64,000 nt of DNA, taken from NCBI GenBank assembly GCA_963844565.1, contig CAWJON010000001.1:434001-498000 (forward strand), written 5' to 3'. Made by a program: the position numbers and the translations under genes. Below the pieces are notes generated by a model. That model saw nothing but the letters and a program-made list of their open reading frames with translations. It ran no database searches and was not told the DNA's origin. Position 1 is the stretch's first letter. Every line of letters begins with the position of its first letter. This document shows, in pieces, positions 63,983 to 64,000 of the stretch. This DNA comes from JAFEDN01 sp963844565 (GTDB lineage Bacteria > Pseudomonadota > Gammaproteobacteria > Coxiellales > Coxiellaceae).

Positions 63983-64000
63983 AACAAGATTTTTTAAAAC
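63979..64000 (+). CDS. Start of a gene that runs past the window
   Basis: An ATG at 63979 overlaps the aguB stop and reads MKQDFLK before the window ends. The coupling makes it likely to be a further member of the polyamine operon. Identity cannot be told from seven codons. Confidence 0.45.

Overview
The window looks like the chromosome of an AT-rich gammaproteobacterium of the order Legionellales, probably close to Coxiellaceae. The evidence is the style of the proteins and two gene blocks whose order I recall from Coxiella burnetii: tkt-gapA-pgk-pyk-fba-engB, and groEL-groES next to acnA. Other core blocks are typical of gammaproteobacteria: lpoA-yraN-diaA-dolP, trkA-trkH, parC, coq7, pdxB and phrB. 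The taxonomic placement is inferred, not computed. I found no rRNA gene, tRNA gene, CRISPR array or intact insertion sequence.

Layout. 1-5.3 kb: two large convergent genes of unknown function, candidates for secreted effectors. One ends in a polyserine tract and the other in a coiled coil plus a Ser/Arg-rich tail. 5.4-9.2 kb: accessory DNA with a broken AAA ATPase, an intact AAA ATPase and a Phd/VapC toxin-antitoxin pair between two copies of a 67-bp direct repeat. 9.36-13.8 kb: a four-gene set for the secretin part of an R64/IncI-type (type IVb) pilus: TcpQ-like lipoprotein, PilN, PilO and PilP. 13.85-14.43 kb: a nested foldback repeat. 14.46-18.6 kb: an OmpA-like lipoprotein, the envelope block lpoA-yraN-diaA-dolP and an M50 protease. 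18.6-26.8 kb: central carbon genes and engB. 26.9-30.6 kb: an L,D-transpeptidase-like protein and the Trk potassium system. 30.6-33.1 kb: accessory DNA with a broken AlbA-type gene. 33.1-37.6 kb: a tripartite MacAB-TolC-like export operon on the minus strand, then pdxB. 38.7-41.0 kb: small exported proteins including a copper-binding cupredoxin. 41.1-48.3 kb: an AlbA-type regulator, groESL with a sigma-32 promoter, a frameshifted acnA and a GST. 48.3-54.8 kb: small membrane proteins, a YgjP-like protease, a second foldback copy, phrB, a PH-domain protein, parC and coq7. 54.9-60.0 kb: a membrane protein, an AbiEi/AbiEii toxin-antitoxin pair with a palindromic operator, an ATPase remnant, a cyclic-nucleotide-domain/CPBP fusion and a DUF2807-like exported protein. 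60.1-64 kb: speA-aguA-aguB, a complete route from arginine to putrescine, with a further gene overlapping the end of aguB.

Together the core genes give lower glycolysis plus transketolase, an aconitase step that is interrupted as sequenced, envelope maintenance, potassium uptake and putrescine synthesis. The accessory parts show decay and short-repeat traffic. At least three genes are broken (AAA ATPase, AlbA-type protein, ATPase remnant), acnA carries a one-base insertion, and two families of dispersed repeats link distant parts of the window.

The most promising leads for an undescribed system are the secretin-only type IVb pilus cluster beside a foldback element, and the two large end-to-end unknown genes with eukaryote-like C-terminal features.
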